DNA of 64,000 bases, from the NCBI RefSeq assembly GCF_002139935.1, contig NZ_CP015578.1, forward strand, positions 124,001 through 188,000, read 5' to 3'. The notes under the pieces were generated by a model. That model was not told the DNA's origin. It saw nothing but the letters and a program-made list of their open reading frames with translations, and searched no databases. This document shows, in pieces, positions 44,467-53,835 of the stretch; within the stretch, counting starts at the first letter, position 1; each line of letters starts with the position of its first letter. The position numbers were made by a program, and so were the translations under genes. Source of the stretch: Campylobacter lanienae NCTC 13004. Lineage in GTDB: Bacteria; Campylobacterota; Campylobacteria; Campylobacterales; Campylobacteraceae.

Positions 44467-45660
44467 ATGAAAAAACCATATAAAAATGGAATTTTATTAG
44501 CAGCGACTAGTAACTCCGCCTTTGCTATCGGGACAATGGTGGCAAATATCGCTGAGGTAATGGGCGGTGAAGTTGATATATTTTATATCGTTCATGATGG
44601 ATTTACTCAAAGTGAGCTAGAAGCGTTTGCTAGGGTTGCTGGTGGGGCGAAGGTTAAATTTATTAGCTTTACCAAGGATGATTTTGCTAAGAGATTAAAG
44701 CCACACACAAATAACCAAAATATCTTAAATTCGCCCTTTTTCTCTCGCTGGACACATATGGCTTATGGAATGTTTGAGCCACTTTTGTTGCTTGATGAGT
44801 GTGAGTGTATAGTATATCTTGATTTTGATATTTTATTACTTAAAGGAGTTGGTGAGCTATTTAAATTGAAGGGTTATCACTTTAGCGCTCATAGGGGCAA
44901 GAGCCTTTTAAATCCAACACTTAGGGATTATAATGGCGAATTTAAAGATTGTAGAGTTTATAGGAGTGGGATTGTGGCCTACTATGATACAATCCCAAAC
45001 CCAAAAGAGTGCTATAATCAAATTTACAATTACAGCGCAAAATATGGAGCCAATGACCAAGGCGTGCTTAGCTTATTAATCTTAGATAATAAATTTAAAG
45101 TCAAAAATCTAGGCTATGAATACACTAGTAGCACATTTTGGCGTAAAAGCATAGGAGCATCGATAATCCACGCTTGGGGGCGAGATGGGCGGTTTTGGAA
45201 TAATGAGCTAGTTTATCAATTTTGGGGCGAAATTTGGGATAAATACTACCAAAAATGGCTAAAATGCGGTGGCAGCGAGTATAAAGGTGGCTTCATTTGT
45301 AAAGCCAATTACGCCATAGAGAGAATAAGATATCACCTAGCTTACAAACTTGGTTATGCGATGATAGAAAATCACACAACTATATTTGGCAAGATTAAAT
45401 TGCCTTTTATTTTATTAGCTATCGCTTTAAAGCATAGACGCCAAAAGATAGAGTATCGCAAAATCATACAAACCAAACCAAATTTAAAAGTCCCACCAAT
45501 AGAGCATTACGAAGATTACAGATCCGCTCTAGCTGAAAAACAAAGCGCACCATACAGACTAGGCCAAGCCCTTATCAAAGCCACCAAAACTTGGTATAAA
45601 GGCGGATTAATAAAATTATATTTTGAGATAAATGAGATAAAAAGGGATAAAAAGAGATAA
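44467..45660 (+). CDS. Family 8-like glycosyltransferase with SYKLG-type C-terminal module
   Basis: A 397-residue protein 3 bases after kpsE. The GT8-like features are ILLAATSNSAFAIGTMV, IVYLDFDILLL near 118 (DxD metal site) and YGANDQGVLS near 197. The last 110 residues are the module seen in other capsule transferases here: HLAYKLGYAMI near 293, LKVPPIEHYEDYRSA, and PYRLGQALI near 361. Same module on a different catalytic fold. Likely the last gene of the kps operon. Confidence 0.85.
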   Translation: MKKPYKNGILLAATSNSAFAIGTMVANIAEVMGGEVDIFYIVHDGFTQSELEAFARVAGGAKVKFISFTKDDFAKRLKPHTNNQNILNSPFFSRWTHMAYGMFEPLLLLDECECIVYLDFDILLLKGVGELFKLKGYHFSAHRGKSLLNPTLRDYNGEFKDCRVYRSGIVAYYDTIPNPKECYNQIYNYSAKYGANDQGVLSLLILDNKFKVKNLGYEYTSSTFWRKSIGASIIHAWGRDGRFWNNELVYQFWGEIWDKYYQKWLKCGGSEYKGGFICKANYAIERIRYHLAYKLGYAMIENHTTIFGKIKLPFILLAIALKHRRQKIEYRKIIQTKPNLKVPPIEHYEDYRSALAEKQSAPYRLGQALIKATKTWYKGGLIKLYFEINEIKRDKKR

Positions 45661-45731
45661 ATTATCAAATTTAAGGCTAAATTTGATAATTATAAAATGG
45701 CGGATTAATAAATTTCAATCTTTAAATTTAT

Positions 45732-46872
45732 TTATCTTTTAATTATCTCTTTTGTGGTGGCTATGTTTTTGCTTAAATAGCTACCCACTCCTTTTATACA
45801 CTCTTTTTGGATAGCTTTTATAAAACTCTCCATAAAATCAAAATCTATTTCGCCACTAGCGGTTATGGGTAGTTTTATTTGAATATTTTTTGCTACACTC
45901 CAATGTCTAGCATAGCCTAAATTTGGAATTCCTTTTTGCCAAACAGCAATAATAAATAAAATAAATTTTATGTTGAAAAATTTAGGCTCTAAAACTTTTA
46001 CATTATCAGCCACACAAAAATCATTTTTTACTATATTAAAAGCTTTTGTGTGGTCTCCAAAAATTACAAAAAATGGTTTTTCATTGCTGATTGTAAAGGC
46101 TGGAATTTCATTACAATATCCACAAATACCACCATTTTGACTTTCTGCTGAATAAATAGGGAATTTCCCATTTTCTACGCTATCTTTTTTGCTTAATTTT
46201 TGTGAAGTAGTTTTAATATCAAACAAATCCCCAATTCTAAACTCTTGCCAAATTCTAGAATTCCAAGTATTTAAAGCGCTCTTTTCATCAGGGTTTAAAG
46301 TAGTATCACTTAGACCAGAGGCTTTTAGATAGGCTTCTAGCTCACGCACACGCTCCGCTTCTAGCTCACGCACACGCTCCGCTTCTAGCTCCGCTATAAA
46401 GCTCTCCATAAAATCAAAATCTATTTCGCCACTAGCGGTTATGGGTAGTTTGATTTTATGATTTTTTATATCATCTAGTTTATAACCGCCTTGTTGTCCA
46501 TCATACATAGAAACAAAACGCCAAATATTTGTCATTAAAAAAATGGCGATTTTTTCAGACCATTTTATAAAAATAGGCTTTGGCGTTAATTTATTAATAT
46601 TTTGTGAGCAATAATAAGGCTCTTTTTGATATTTGACATATTTGTAATTGCCTATAACGGTCGCTGTGATAGTAAATGGCGCATTTGGCTCAAATTTTTG
46701 CTTTTTAATTTTGCCTTGGATGCCGTTGTTTTCAAAGGTTCTGCCGACGAAGTTTATTCCATGTTCTACAAAATCCACCGCATTGCTATCTAGAGATTTT
46801 GTTCCTACAATATCAAACAAATCCCCGATTCTAAACTCACTCCACTTTATTTTTTCTAGCTCTTTGCTAAAG
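45732..46872 (-). CDS. DNA-specificity domains of a type IIG/BcgI-like restriction-modification system
   Basis: The frame is open from about 46872 to 45732 (about 380 residues). Two target-recognition domains each begin EFRIGDLFDI (near the N-terminus and near residue 180) and end with KLPITASGEIDFDFMESF, as in HsdS or BcgI B subunits. Between them lies a helical linker with a tandem ELEAERVR repeat. No good ATG exists: TTG 46820 would cut the first domain. Removing one A from the A4 run at about 46882-46885 would fuse it to the methylase frame. I infer a fused or coupled S domain, frameshifted here. Confidence 0.75.
46333..46394 (-). repeat. 24-bp tandem repeat in the linker between the two recognition domains
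   Basis: Two complete 24-bp units (46333-46356, 46357-46380) and a partial third. Each encodes 8 residues (ELEAERVR). Copy-number change would keep the frame and alter the distance between recognition domains. Confidence 0.9.
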
Positions 46873-48006
46873 TAAATCCTTTTGGTTTAAATTTTGTGTT
46901 GTTTCATTTTTTATGATTTGAGCTACTTCCCAAGCTAGATAGTCGCTTACGCATTTTTTAAAGTCGTTTAAAGTAGGCGTTGTATCAATAGGCGCACATT
47001 TGTTCCAGTCAGAGCCACTATTTGGGTCTATTGTCTCTTCGTGGTATTCTTTGTCTGTAAAAATATTTAGCTTAGATTTGCCAAAGCGCACGAGATTTAC
47101 TAATTCATCATATCTAGCTTTTGCATCGCCTGTATCACGAAGATTTAGACTAGCTTTTGCCTTTTTGCGATTTGCTCTAGTGTAGCCATCATTTGAAAAA
47201 TCTATAAATTTAACCATCTCATCTTTATTGTGCTTTTCACCTATGCGAAATACATAAATGTAGGTTTGGACGCTTGATTTGCCGATGAAAAGGTCTATAG
47301 GCATTTTTATACTTGCTATTAGTGTGTTTTGCTCTAAGATTTTTTTATTATATTCGCTTGCTTTGCCAGAGCCGGCTGAGCCTTGTATGATTATAGCGGC
47401 GTAGCCTTTTTTCATCATTTTTAGGGCTTTTTGGACAAAAACCATACCGCAGCCAGCAGCTGAGTAAGGGGGATTTAGGATAAAGGCAGTGGCGGGGAAT
47501 TCTACTCCATCATTTTCACCAAAGCCGTAATTTCCGCTAAAATCAGTTAAACTATCTTTATTTAAGATATTTGAGCTACCATCGCCCATTAAAATCATAT
47601 TTAAAATTGCTAACATATAAACGCTAGGCAAAATTTCAAGCCCTAGAAGTTGCTTTGCTTTGATATTAGCGATTTTTATTCTTAGCTCATCTGATGATTT
47701 TATCTCATTTTTGGCATCTTTTATCATCTCATTCATAGCAGCGACCAAAAGCCCCGCCGAGCCAGTAGCGAAGTCCCAAACGAAGCTATCTTTATTTACT
47801 CTAGCGAGTTTAGCTAAAAGTGTAGCTACATAAGATGGCGTTAGCACGACATCATTTAGCTTATCTTGACTAAATCCTAGCCAAGAATACATTTCATTAA
47901 AGAGCTTGCCAGTAAAATCTGTGCTTAAATCAGTTTTATAATAAATCCCAAGGTCATCTACAATCTTGCTAAAAACTCTTTTTAGTTGGGTTTCGCCATT
48001 TATCAC
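46867..48006 (-). CDS. N6-adenine methyltransferase part of a type IIG/BcgI-like restriction-modification system
   Basis: A 379-residue frame holding the gamma-class N6-adenine methylase core: FATGSAGLLVAA (SAM-binding motif I) near 78 and FILNPPYSAAG (motif IV NPPY) near 182. The upstream frame (48039-48926) joins it if one A is added to the A6 run at 48060-48065, so this is the middle of one R-M polypeptide. ATG is not obvious at its own 5' end (GTG 48006 used). May be translated poorly or not at all as it stands. Confidence 0.8.
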   Translation of the reverse strand: MINGETQLKRVFSKIVDDLGIYYKTDLSTDFTGKLFNEMYSWLGFSQDKLNDVVLTPSYVATLLAKLARVNKDSFVWDFATGSAGLLVAAMNEMIKDAKNEIKSSDELRIKIANIKAKQLLGLEILPSVYMLAILNMILMGDGSSNILNKDSLTDFSGNYGFGENDGVEFPATAFILNPPYSAAGCGMVFVQKALKMMKKGYAAIIIQGSAGSGKASEYNKKILEQNTLIASIKMPIDLFIGKSSVQTYIYVFRIGEKHNKDEMVKFIDFSNDGYTRANRKKAKASLNLRDTGDAKARYDELVNLVRFGKSKLNIFTDKEYHEETIDPNSGSDWNKCAPIDTTPTLNDFKKCVSDYLAWEVAQIIKNETTQNLNQKDLL

Positions 48007-48038
48007 TCTATTTAAATTTTCACTTAAAATGGTATTTT

Positions 48039-48926
48039 CTAGTGTGCGAGTGATGAGGGTTTTTTGTCATCTGGGATAGCTTTTTTGTTTAAAAACGCCT
48101 TTACTTTTCGCATTAAGATATCGCCATCTCTATTACCATCTTCATTTAGGCTTTTTAGCTCGGCTTTTTCTAGTGGCTTTACAGCGTTTGGAATTCCAAT
48201 TGTAGCGATGATAGAAGCCGTTACTAGATAGACTCTATCATTTTCTCCAAGTCCGCTTTCGTTTTTGTAAATATCATTATTTAGTTTTGTTAAGCTTGTG
48301 GCTATTTCTAGGTCTAATTTTTCTTTGATTTGTGCTTTTTCTTCATCGCTTAGGCTTAGCTCTTTTACTTTGTCTATAAAATCATTAAAATTTTCTTTTT
48401 TTAAAAATGAAAAATCGCTAAATTTGCCTACTTCTTGACCTATACCAAAATTGCTTTTTGAGACGAGATAAACGGCGATTTCGTGCTTTAAAGCACCAAA
48501 ATCATCTTTATAGCCACTCATTCCAATTGAAATAATATCTTCGTAATTTGTATAGTGTAAAATCGCATTTGCGTAATGGACTGCGCCATTTAGCGCATAA
48601 GAGTTGATATTTTTAAAATCAGGTTCGTTTTTATCAGTTTTATTTGCTACTTGATTTTTATCATCTAATTTTATTAATTTATCTTTATAACCTTTATACT
48701 CTATAAGGATAGGATATACCACACCCCACTTATCTTCTAATAAGAGTTTAGCATCAGGGCGATTGCCACCTTGTCCGCCATTTTTTGAGTAATATTCATT
48801 TAATGCGTTGTCAATTTGGCTATTGCCAGTTGATTCTTGTTCTAGTTTGTAGTCTAGTCCATATGATTTTAGCCAACCATTTGCTAAGTCTGCGATTTGT
48901 GGTTCTACTGATTGAAGTTTTGCCAT
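48039..48926 (-). CDS. Nuclease domain (N-terminus) of the type IIG/BcgI-like restriction-modification protein, frameshifted
   Basis: A 295-residue frame starting ATG 48926 with AAAGGAG upstream. DAKLLLEDK... YPILIEYKGYKDK near 57-80 fits a PD-(D/E)XK nuclease site (Asp, Glu-x-Lys). The frame ends at TAG just after DDKKPSSLAH; with one more A in the A6 run it continues LITRTLENTILSENLNRV into the methylase. Short homopolymer breaks at both joints suggest the system is OFF or the assembly has errors. Confidence 0.75.
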   Translation of the reverse strand: MAKLQSVEPQIADLANGWLKSYGLDYKLEQESTGNSQIDNALNEYYSKNGGQGGNRPDAKLLLEDKWGVVYPILIEYKGYKDKLIKLDDKNQVANKTDKNEPDFKNINSYALNGAVHYANAILHYTNYEDIISIGMSGYKDDFGALKHEIAVYLVSKSNFGIGQEVGKFSDFSFLKKENFNDFIDKVKELSLSDEEKAQIKEKLDLEIATSLTKLNNDIYKNESGLGENDRVYLVTASIIATIGIPNAVKPLEKAELKSLNEDGNRDGDILMRKVKAFLNKKAIPDDKKPSSLAH

Positions 48927-49152
48927 TTATACTCCTTTAATGCTTTTAAGAATGGATTATAACTAAATTTAAAAATAATTAATCTAATAATTGAAATTTA
49001 ATTTTGATTTTAAGCTTTAATTTAGCCAGAATGTGGCGGTTTTGGGCTTGATGAGGCGTATGGTATTGATTGGGATAGTGTTGTTTTAGTGGTGAGAAAA
49101 TAGAGATGAGCCAAAGTGGGTATTGTAAATTTGGCAATACCCACATAAAACT
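48927..49152. other. Spacer between the R-M system and prs, with a gene remnant
   Basis: The left half is plain AT-rich DNA with the R-M promoter region. On the plus strand 49032-49103 reads as a 23-codon tail (CGGFGLDEAYGIDWDSVV, then LVVRK and TAG) with unusually GC-rich, codon-like composition and no start; it looks like the 3' end of a lost gene. A hairpin follows at 49116. Confidence 0.45.
49116..49144 (-). terminator. Terminator of prs (possibly bidirectional)
   Basis: 10-bp stem GTGGGTATTG / CAATACCCAC with a 9-base loop, 9 bases after the prs stop on the minus strand, followed by TTT. Confidence 0.7.
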
Positions 49153-50082
49153 TTAATAAAACAAGCTATTTACGCTCTCATCGTGATATACTCTGCGGAT
49201 CACTTCGCCAAATAGTGGCGCTGTGGTTAAGACCTTGATATATGGGCTTTGCTCTTTGAGTGGGATAGTATCAGTCGTGACTAGCTCATCTAAGACTCCG
49301 CTATTTATCCTATCATACGCAGGCCCGCTTAAAACCGGATGAGTACAAAAGGCCATTACGCTTGTGGCGCCATTTTTCTTAAATACTTCAGCGGCTTTGA
49401 CTATTGTGCCTGCTGTATCGATCATATCATCGATTAGGATTACATCCTTGCCATTTACATCGCCTATTATATTCATAACTTCGCTTTCATTGGCCTTTTC
49501 ACGGCGTTTATCTACAATTACCATATCCAAATCCAAACTCTTAGCCAAGGTTCTAGCACGAGCTACGCCGCCTACATCAGGACTAGCGACTATAGGATTT
49601 TTAAGATTTTTATTTTTTACATAGTCTAAAAATACGATTGTACCATATAGATTATCAACAGGAATATCGAAAAAGCCTTGAATTTGCCCAGCGTGAAGAT
49701 CCATAGTAACTACTCTATCTATGCCAGCAGTTTGCATCATATTGGCTACTAATTTTGCTGTTATCGGCACTCTTGGGGCGGCTTTTCTATCTTGTCTAGC
49801 ATAGCCAAAGTATGGCACAACTGCGGTTATAGAGCTAGCGCTTGAGCGTTTTAGAGCATCAGTTAGGATCAAAAGCTCCATTAAATTTATATTAGCTGGT
49901 GCACAGGTTGGTTGAATGATAAATACATCTTTGCCACGCACGCTTTCGCCGATTTGAACGCTAATTTCGCCATCGCTAAATCTTTTGATACTTGCTTCAC
50001 TTAGGGGAATTCCTAAATATTTGGCTACCATTTTAGAAAATTCTACATTTGCTGTCCCAGAAAAAATCTTATATCCACGCAT
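49153..50082 (-). CDS. prs: Ribose-phosphate pyrophosphokinase (PRPP synthase)
   Basis: A 309-residue class I PRPP synthase making phosphoribosyl pyrophosphate from ribose 5-phosphate and ATP. Motifs: FSDGEISVQIGESVRG, the ATP/Mg loop VTMDLHAGQIQGFFD near 125, the flexible loop DKRREKANES near 190 and the PRPP loop DDMIDTAGT near 216. AAGGGAT upstream gives the ribosome site. Single gene, housekeeping. Confidence 0.97.
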   Translation of the reverse strand: MRGYKIFSGTANVEFSKMVAKYLGIPLSEASIKRFSDGEISVQIGESVRGKDVFIIQPTCAPANINLMELLILTDALKRSSASSITAVVPYFGYARQDRKAAPRVPITAKLVANMMQTAGIDRVVTMDLHAGQIQGFFDIPVDNLYGTIVFLDYVKNKNLKNPIVASPDVGGVARARTLAKSLDLDMVIVDKRREKANESEVMNIIGDVNGKDVILIDDMIDTAGTIVKAAEVFKKNGATSVMAFCTHPVLSGPAYDRINSGVLDELVTTDTIPLKEQSPYIKVLTTAPLFGEVIRRVYHDESVNSLFY

Positions 50083-50225
50083 TTTTATCCCTTAAAATAG
50101 TTAAAAAACTTAATTCTATCCTAACTTTGCTTAAAAATTTAAGCGATTATCGCAAAATAAATTTAAGTTTATGAGCCTTATATAAGCAAATTTATTATAA
50201 AATCTTAGAAAAATTTAGGTTTGAT

Positions 50226-52583
50226 ATGGGAAATTTTATCTGTTTGCATTGTAAGGGTGAGTTTGATCAACGAGCGGCGATCACTGATGAAAGTGGCAAT
50301 GAGTTTTGCTGTAATGGATGTATGAGCGTTTATAATTTTTTAAATTCGCATAATTTAGGCGAATTTTATGATAAATTAGGCAATCAAAAGCACTTCAAAG
50401 CACCAAATTTAATCCAAATAGATAGCGAAGCATTTTATAAAAATTATGTCAAAAATAGCGATGGATTTAGCGAAATTTATCTTATTATCGATGGAATTCA
50501 CTGCTCAGCTTGTGTGTGGCTCAATGAAAAGGTGCTAATCTCAAGCGATGGGATTATCGAAGTTAGCTTAAATTCGGCCACTCATAAAGCCTATATAAAA
50601 TGGGACGATAGTATAATAAAATTAGATGAGATCCTACGCAAAATCAACTCCATAGGCTACACGCCAATCCCATATGATCCTAAAAAAGCAGATTTAAGAG
50701 CGAGTCAAAAACGGCGAGAATTTTACTCTAAGATGCTTGTTGGGCTATTTTGTACTATGAATATTATGTGGGTGGCGGTGGCTTTGTATGGTGGGTACTT
50801 TAGCGGAATGAGCGATGATATCAAAGATATTTTACATTTTGCTGAGTTTGTTTTGGCCTCTCCTGTGCTGTTTTATACAGGAAGTGAGTTTTACAAAGGG
50901 GCGTATCTTGCCATTAAAAATCGCCAAGCTAATATGGATTTAAGCATTTGTGCGGGAGCTAATATAGCCTATTTTTACTCAGTTTATGCTATGCTTAGTA
51001 GAAGTGGCGAAGTATATTTTGACTCTGTGGCTATGATAATTACATTTGTATTTATAGGTAAATTTCTTGAAGTAATTAGCAAGAAAAAGTCAATCGATAC
51101 CCTAGACTCTCTTGGGGCGCTTTTGGTAAATCAAATTTATGTAAAACGAGATGGGAAATTCGAGTTAAAAGATGTAAATGATATAAAACCTGGCGAGATA
51201 ATCAAAGTCCGAAGTGGTGAGCGAGTGATGATAGATGGGGTCGTGGTTAGTGGGGCTGGGAGCTTTGATCTATCTAGTATTAATGGCGAGAGTTTGCCAG
51301 TGGTTATAAGCGAGGGTCAAAAGATTATAAGCGGAGCTGTGTGCGTAGATGGGAGCGTGGAGTATAGGGCTAGTGAGCTATTTAAAAGCTCTATTCTTAG
51401 TAAGATAATTGATTTATTACATAATGCGAGCTTTAAAAAGCCAAAAATCGAAATTCTAGCTAATCAAATTTCAGCTAAATTTTCGCTAACTATCTTGATT
51501 TTGGGGCTTATGACCTTTGGGTTTTGGCTTTTTGATAGTGGGGAGATTAGCACGGCGATAATTATAGCTGTGAGTGTGATTATAATAGCTTGTCCGTGTG
51601 CTTTAAGCCTTGCTACGCCTGTGGCTACTCTTATAGCCTTAGGTAGTGCGATGCGTGGTGGGATAATATTTAAAGAAGCTAAGGTGATTGAGAGCTTGGC
51701 TAAGTGTAGTTGTGTGGTATTTGACAAAACTGGCACACTATCAAAATCCAAGCTTAAAGTGATTAAAGCGACAAAATTTAAAGAGTATAATCAAGATTTA
51801 TTATACTCTTTAGCCCTTTCTTCTACTCATCCTGTGAGTGTGGCTATAAGGGATTTTATCATTGCTAAAGAGCTTAATTTAAGTGATATAACTAACCATA
51901 ATGGCTTAGGTATGAGTGCGAAATATGGGGATTTGGATATTTATGGCGGTAGTGCGAAGTTTATGGCGCAAATGGGATTTGGGGAATTTGAAGCGAGTGG
52001 GCTAGGGTATTATTTTGCTGTGGGAAAAGAAGTTGTGGCGAAATTTGAGCTTGAAGATGAGCTAAGAGATGAGTCAAAAGCCGTTATAAATAGCTTAAAA
52101 AAAGATGGATATAAGGTAGTAATGCTAACAGGCGATAACGCTAGTGTGGCTACAAAGATTGCAAATAGGCTAAATATAGATGAATTTTACGCTAGTCAAG
52201 ACCCGATCCAAAAAGCTCAAATAATCAAAGATTTAAATTCCAAATCCCCAGTGGTGATGATAGGTGATGGAGTTAATGATATAGTGGCATTAAGCACAGC
52301 TAGTGTGGGGATCTGTATGGGAAGTGGAGCGCAAATTAGTATAGAAAAGAGCGATGTAGTTTTACTAGATGATAATTTAAATTCGCTTTTAAGGGCTTTG
52401 AAGCTATCTAAGCTAACTTTTAGGACTATTAAAGAGAATTTGATTTTTACCTTGATTTATAACGCTCTTACAATTCCGCTTGCTATGATGGGCTATATAA
52501 TACCGCTATTTGCGGCAATCTCTATGTCTTTAAGCTCTATAATTGTGGTTTTAAACTCAACTAAAATAAGATTAAAAGGATAA
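50226..52583 (+). CDS. ccoI: Copper-transporting P-type ATPase CcoI/FixI for cbb3 oxidase assembly
   Basis: A 785-residue P1B ATPase. The N-terminus has a CLHC...CCNGC cysteine cluster (residues 6-33), then a heavy-metal-associated domain with GIHCSACVW (Cys93, Cys96). The membrane CPC is at 456-458, the phosphorylated Asp500 lies in DKTGT, and GDGVND is near 680. The N-terminal cluster and the ccoS gene 2 bases downstream identify the CcoI type, supplying copper to cytochrome cbb3 oxidase, rather than CopA. Confidence 0.93.
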   Translation: MGNFICLHCKGEFDQRAAITDESGNEFCCNGCMSVYNFLNSHNLGEFYDKLGNQKHFKAPNLIQIDSEAFYKNYVKNSDGFSEIYLIIDGIHCSACVWLNEKVLISSDGIIEVSLNSATHKAYIKWDDSIIKLDEILRKINSIGYTPIPYDPKKADLRASQKRREFYSKMLVGLFCTMNIMWVAVALYGGYFSGMSDDIKDILHFAEFVLASPVLFYTGSEFYKGAYLAIKNRQANMDLSICAGANIAYFYSVYAMLSRSGEVYFDSVAMIITFVFIGKFLEVISKKKSIDTLDSLGALLVNQIYVKRDGKFELKDVNDIKPGEIIKVRSGERVMIDGVVVSGAGSFDLSSINGESLPVVISEGQKIISGAVCVDGSVEYRASELFKSSILSKIIDLLHNASFKKPKIEILANQISAKFSLTILILGLMTFGFWLFDSGEISTAIIIAVSVIIIACPCALSLATPVATLIALGSAMRGGIIFKEAKVIESLAKCSCVVFDKTGTLSKSKLKVIKATKFKEYNQDLLYSLALSSTHPVSVAIRDFIIAKELNLSDITNHNGLGMSAKYGDLDIYGGSAKFMAQMGFGEFEASGLGYYFAVGKEVVAKFELEDELRDESKAVINSLKKDGYKVVMLTGDNASVATKIANRLNIDEFYASQDPIQKAQIIKDLNSKSPVVMIGDGVNDIVALSTASVGICMGSGAQISIEKSDVVLLDDNLNSLLRALKLSKLTFRTIKENLIFTLIYNALTIPLAMMGYIIPLFAAISMSLSSIIVVLNSTKIRLKG

Positions 52584-52585
52584 AA

Positions 52586-52807
52586 ATGGGCGCTGTGATA
52601 GCTATAATGCTTGGGATCTCTACTTTGCTTGGTGCGTTGGCACTTTTGGGGCTTTTGTGGGGAGTGAAAACTAAGCAGTTTGATGACTATTCTAAATTTT
52701 TAGATGGGACAAAATTTGATAGTGAAGATGCGTTAAATGATGCTGTAAATTTAGAAAATCGTAAAAAAGAGCTTATGAAAAATAAGAGTTATAGACCGCC
52801 AGATTAA
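52586..52807 (+). CDS. ccoS: cbb3-type oxidase assembly protein CcoS
   Basis: A 73-residue protein with one membrane span (residues 5-27) and the CcoS hallmark WGVKTKQFDDYS after it. It is needed for cofactor insertion into cbb3 oxidase. It follows ccoI directly and shares its transcript; AAAAGGA lies in the 3' end of ccoI. Confidence 0.93.
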   Translation: MGAVIAIMLGISTLLGALALLGLLWGVKTKQFDDYSKFLDGTKFDSEDALNDAVNLENRKKELMKNKSYRPPD

Positions 52808-52833
52808 AATTAGGAAAAAGATATTTAAAAGAA

Positions 52834-52856
52834 CTAGCTAGGATAAACCTAGCTAG
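52834..52856. terminator. Bidirectional terminator between ccoS and cytochrome c
   Basis: Perfect 9-bp stem CTAGCTAGG / CCTAGCTAG with a 5-base loop, between convergent genes. On the minus strand it is followed by TTCTTTT. Confidence 0.75.
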
Positions 52857-52862
52857 ATAGAG

Positions 52863-53171
52863 TTATTTAAGAGTTGAAATATAGTTGCTTACAGCTTCCA
52901 TATCAGCATCGCTTAAAGTAGCCATTTGGCCTTTCATGATAGCGCCCATGCCGATTTTGCCTTTACCATCATTTAGAGTGCCAGCTTTATAAGCTTTCAT
53001 ATCAGCTAATCTTTGAGCTGGATCTGTATCAACTAGAGCTGGAACTTTATTTAGATATTTTTTTTCAGCTTTAGCACCATGACAAACTGCACATTTTTTG
53101 TAAATGTCAGCACCATCAGCAGCGAATGCACCAACACAGGCTAATGCAACTAATAAAACTATTTTTTTCAT
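52863..53171 (-). CDS. Periplasmic class I cytochrome c (c553-like)
   Basis: A 102-residue secreted protein: signal peptide of 17 residues ending FAA, then the haem motif CAVCHG near 31 and the axial Met probably in GAIMKGQMATL near 80. Small monohaem cytochromes of this kind donate electrons to cbb3 oxidase or cytochrome c peroxidase in Campylobacter. AAAGGA precedes the ATG. Confidence 0.93.
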   Translation of the reverse strand: MKKIVLLVALACVGAFAADGADIYKKCAVCHGAKAEKKYLNKVPALVDTDPAQRLADMKAYKAGTLNDGKGKIGMGAIMKGQMATLSDADMEAVSNYISTLK

Positions 53172-53334
53172 TTTATATCCTTTTTTGGGAGATTTTATAA
53201 GAGTATTATAGTGGCAATATTCTGAAATTTAGATTAAAAATTAAAATTAAATTTTTAATTTAGGGATATAAATTATCAAATAAATTTATCTATATTAAGT
53301 GAATTTAAACTAAAATATAGATAAAATCCACTTT

Positions 53335-53835
53335 ATGAAAAAGATTAAAGCACTATTTTTAGATCGTGATGGGGTGATAAATAAAGACCCCGGTTATGTG
53401 TATCGTATAGAAGATTTTGAGTTTATGCCTGGGATTTTTGTGGCTTTAAGGGGTTTTATAGAGCTTGGATTTGAGATTTTTGTCGTAACAAATCAATCTG
53501 GCATAGGCCGTAAATACTACACTCAAGCTGATTTTGATAAACTTAGTGAGTATATGATAAATGAGTTTAAAGCCAAAGGTGTGAATATCAAAAAAATTTA
53601 CTATTGTCCGCATGCGCCTGATGATAATTGCGAGTGTAGAAAGCCGAAGTCTGGTATGTTTTTAAAGGCTTTGAGCGAATTTAATATAGATATGAAAAGC
53701 TCAATTATGATAGGTGATAAGCAAAGTGATATTGACGCAGCTAGTGGCGCTGGAGTTGGCAAGGGCTTTTTGCTTGATGGGGATAAATTTAGTAGCGTGA
53801 TGGATGTTTTGGAGTATATAAAGGGGTTAAGATGA
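53335..53835 (+). CDS. gmhB: D-glycero-beta-D-manno-heptose 1,7-bisphosphate 7-phosphatase
   Basis: A 166-residue HAD phosphatase: FLDRDGVINKDPGY holds the nucleophile Asp, VVTNQSGIGR motif II, and the zinc-site cysteine cluster CPHAPDDNCECRKP lies near 97-110. It removes the C7 phosphate in ADP-heptose synthesis for LOS. First gene of gmhB-hldD-hldE-gmhA, overlapping hldD by 4 bases. Confidence 0.95.
   Translation: MKKIKALFLDRDGVINKDPGYVYRIEDFEFMPGIFVALRGFIELGFEIFVVTNQSGIGRKYYTQADFDKLSEYMINEFKAKGVNIKKIYYCPHAPDDNCECRKPKSGMFLKALSEFNIDMKSSIMIGDKQSDIDAASGAGVGKGFLLDGDKFSSVMDVLEYIKGLR

Noticed and set aside
46333..46394. Possible CRISPR-like repeat
   Set aside because: Units are directly adjacent with no spacers, lie in frame inside a coding sequence, and encode a helical linker.
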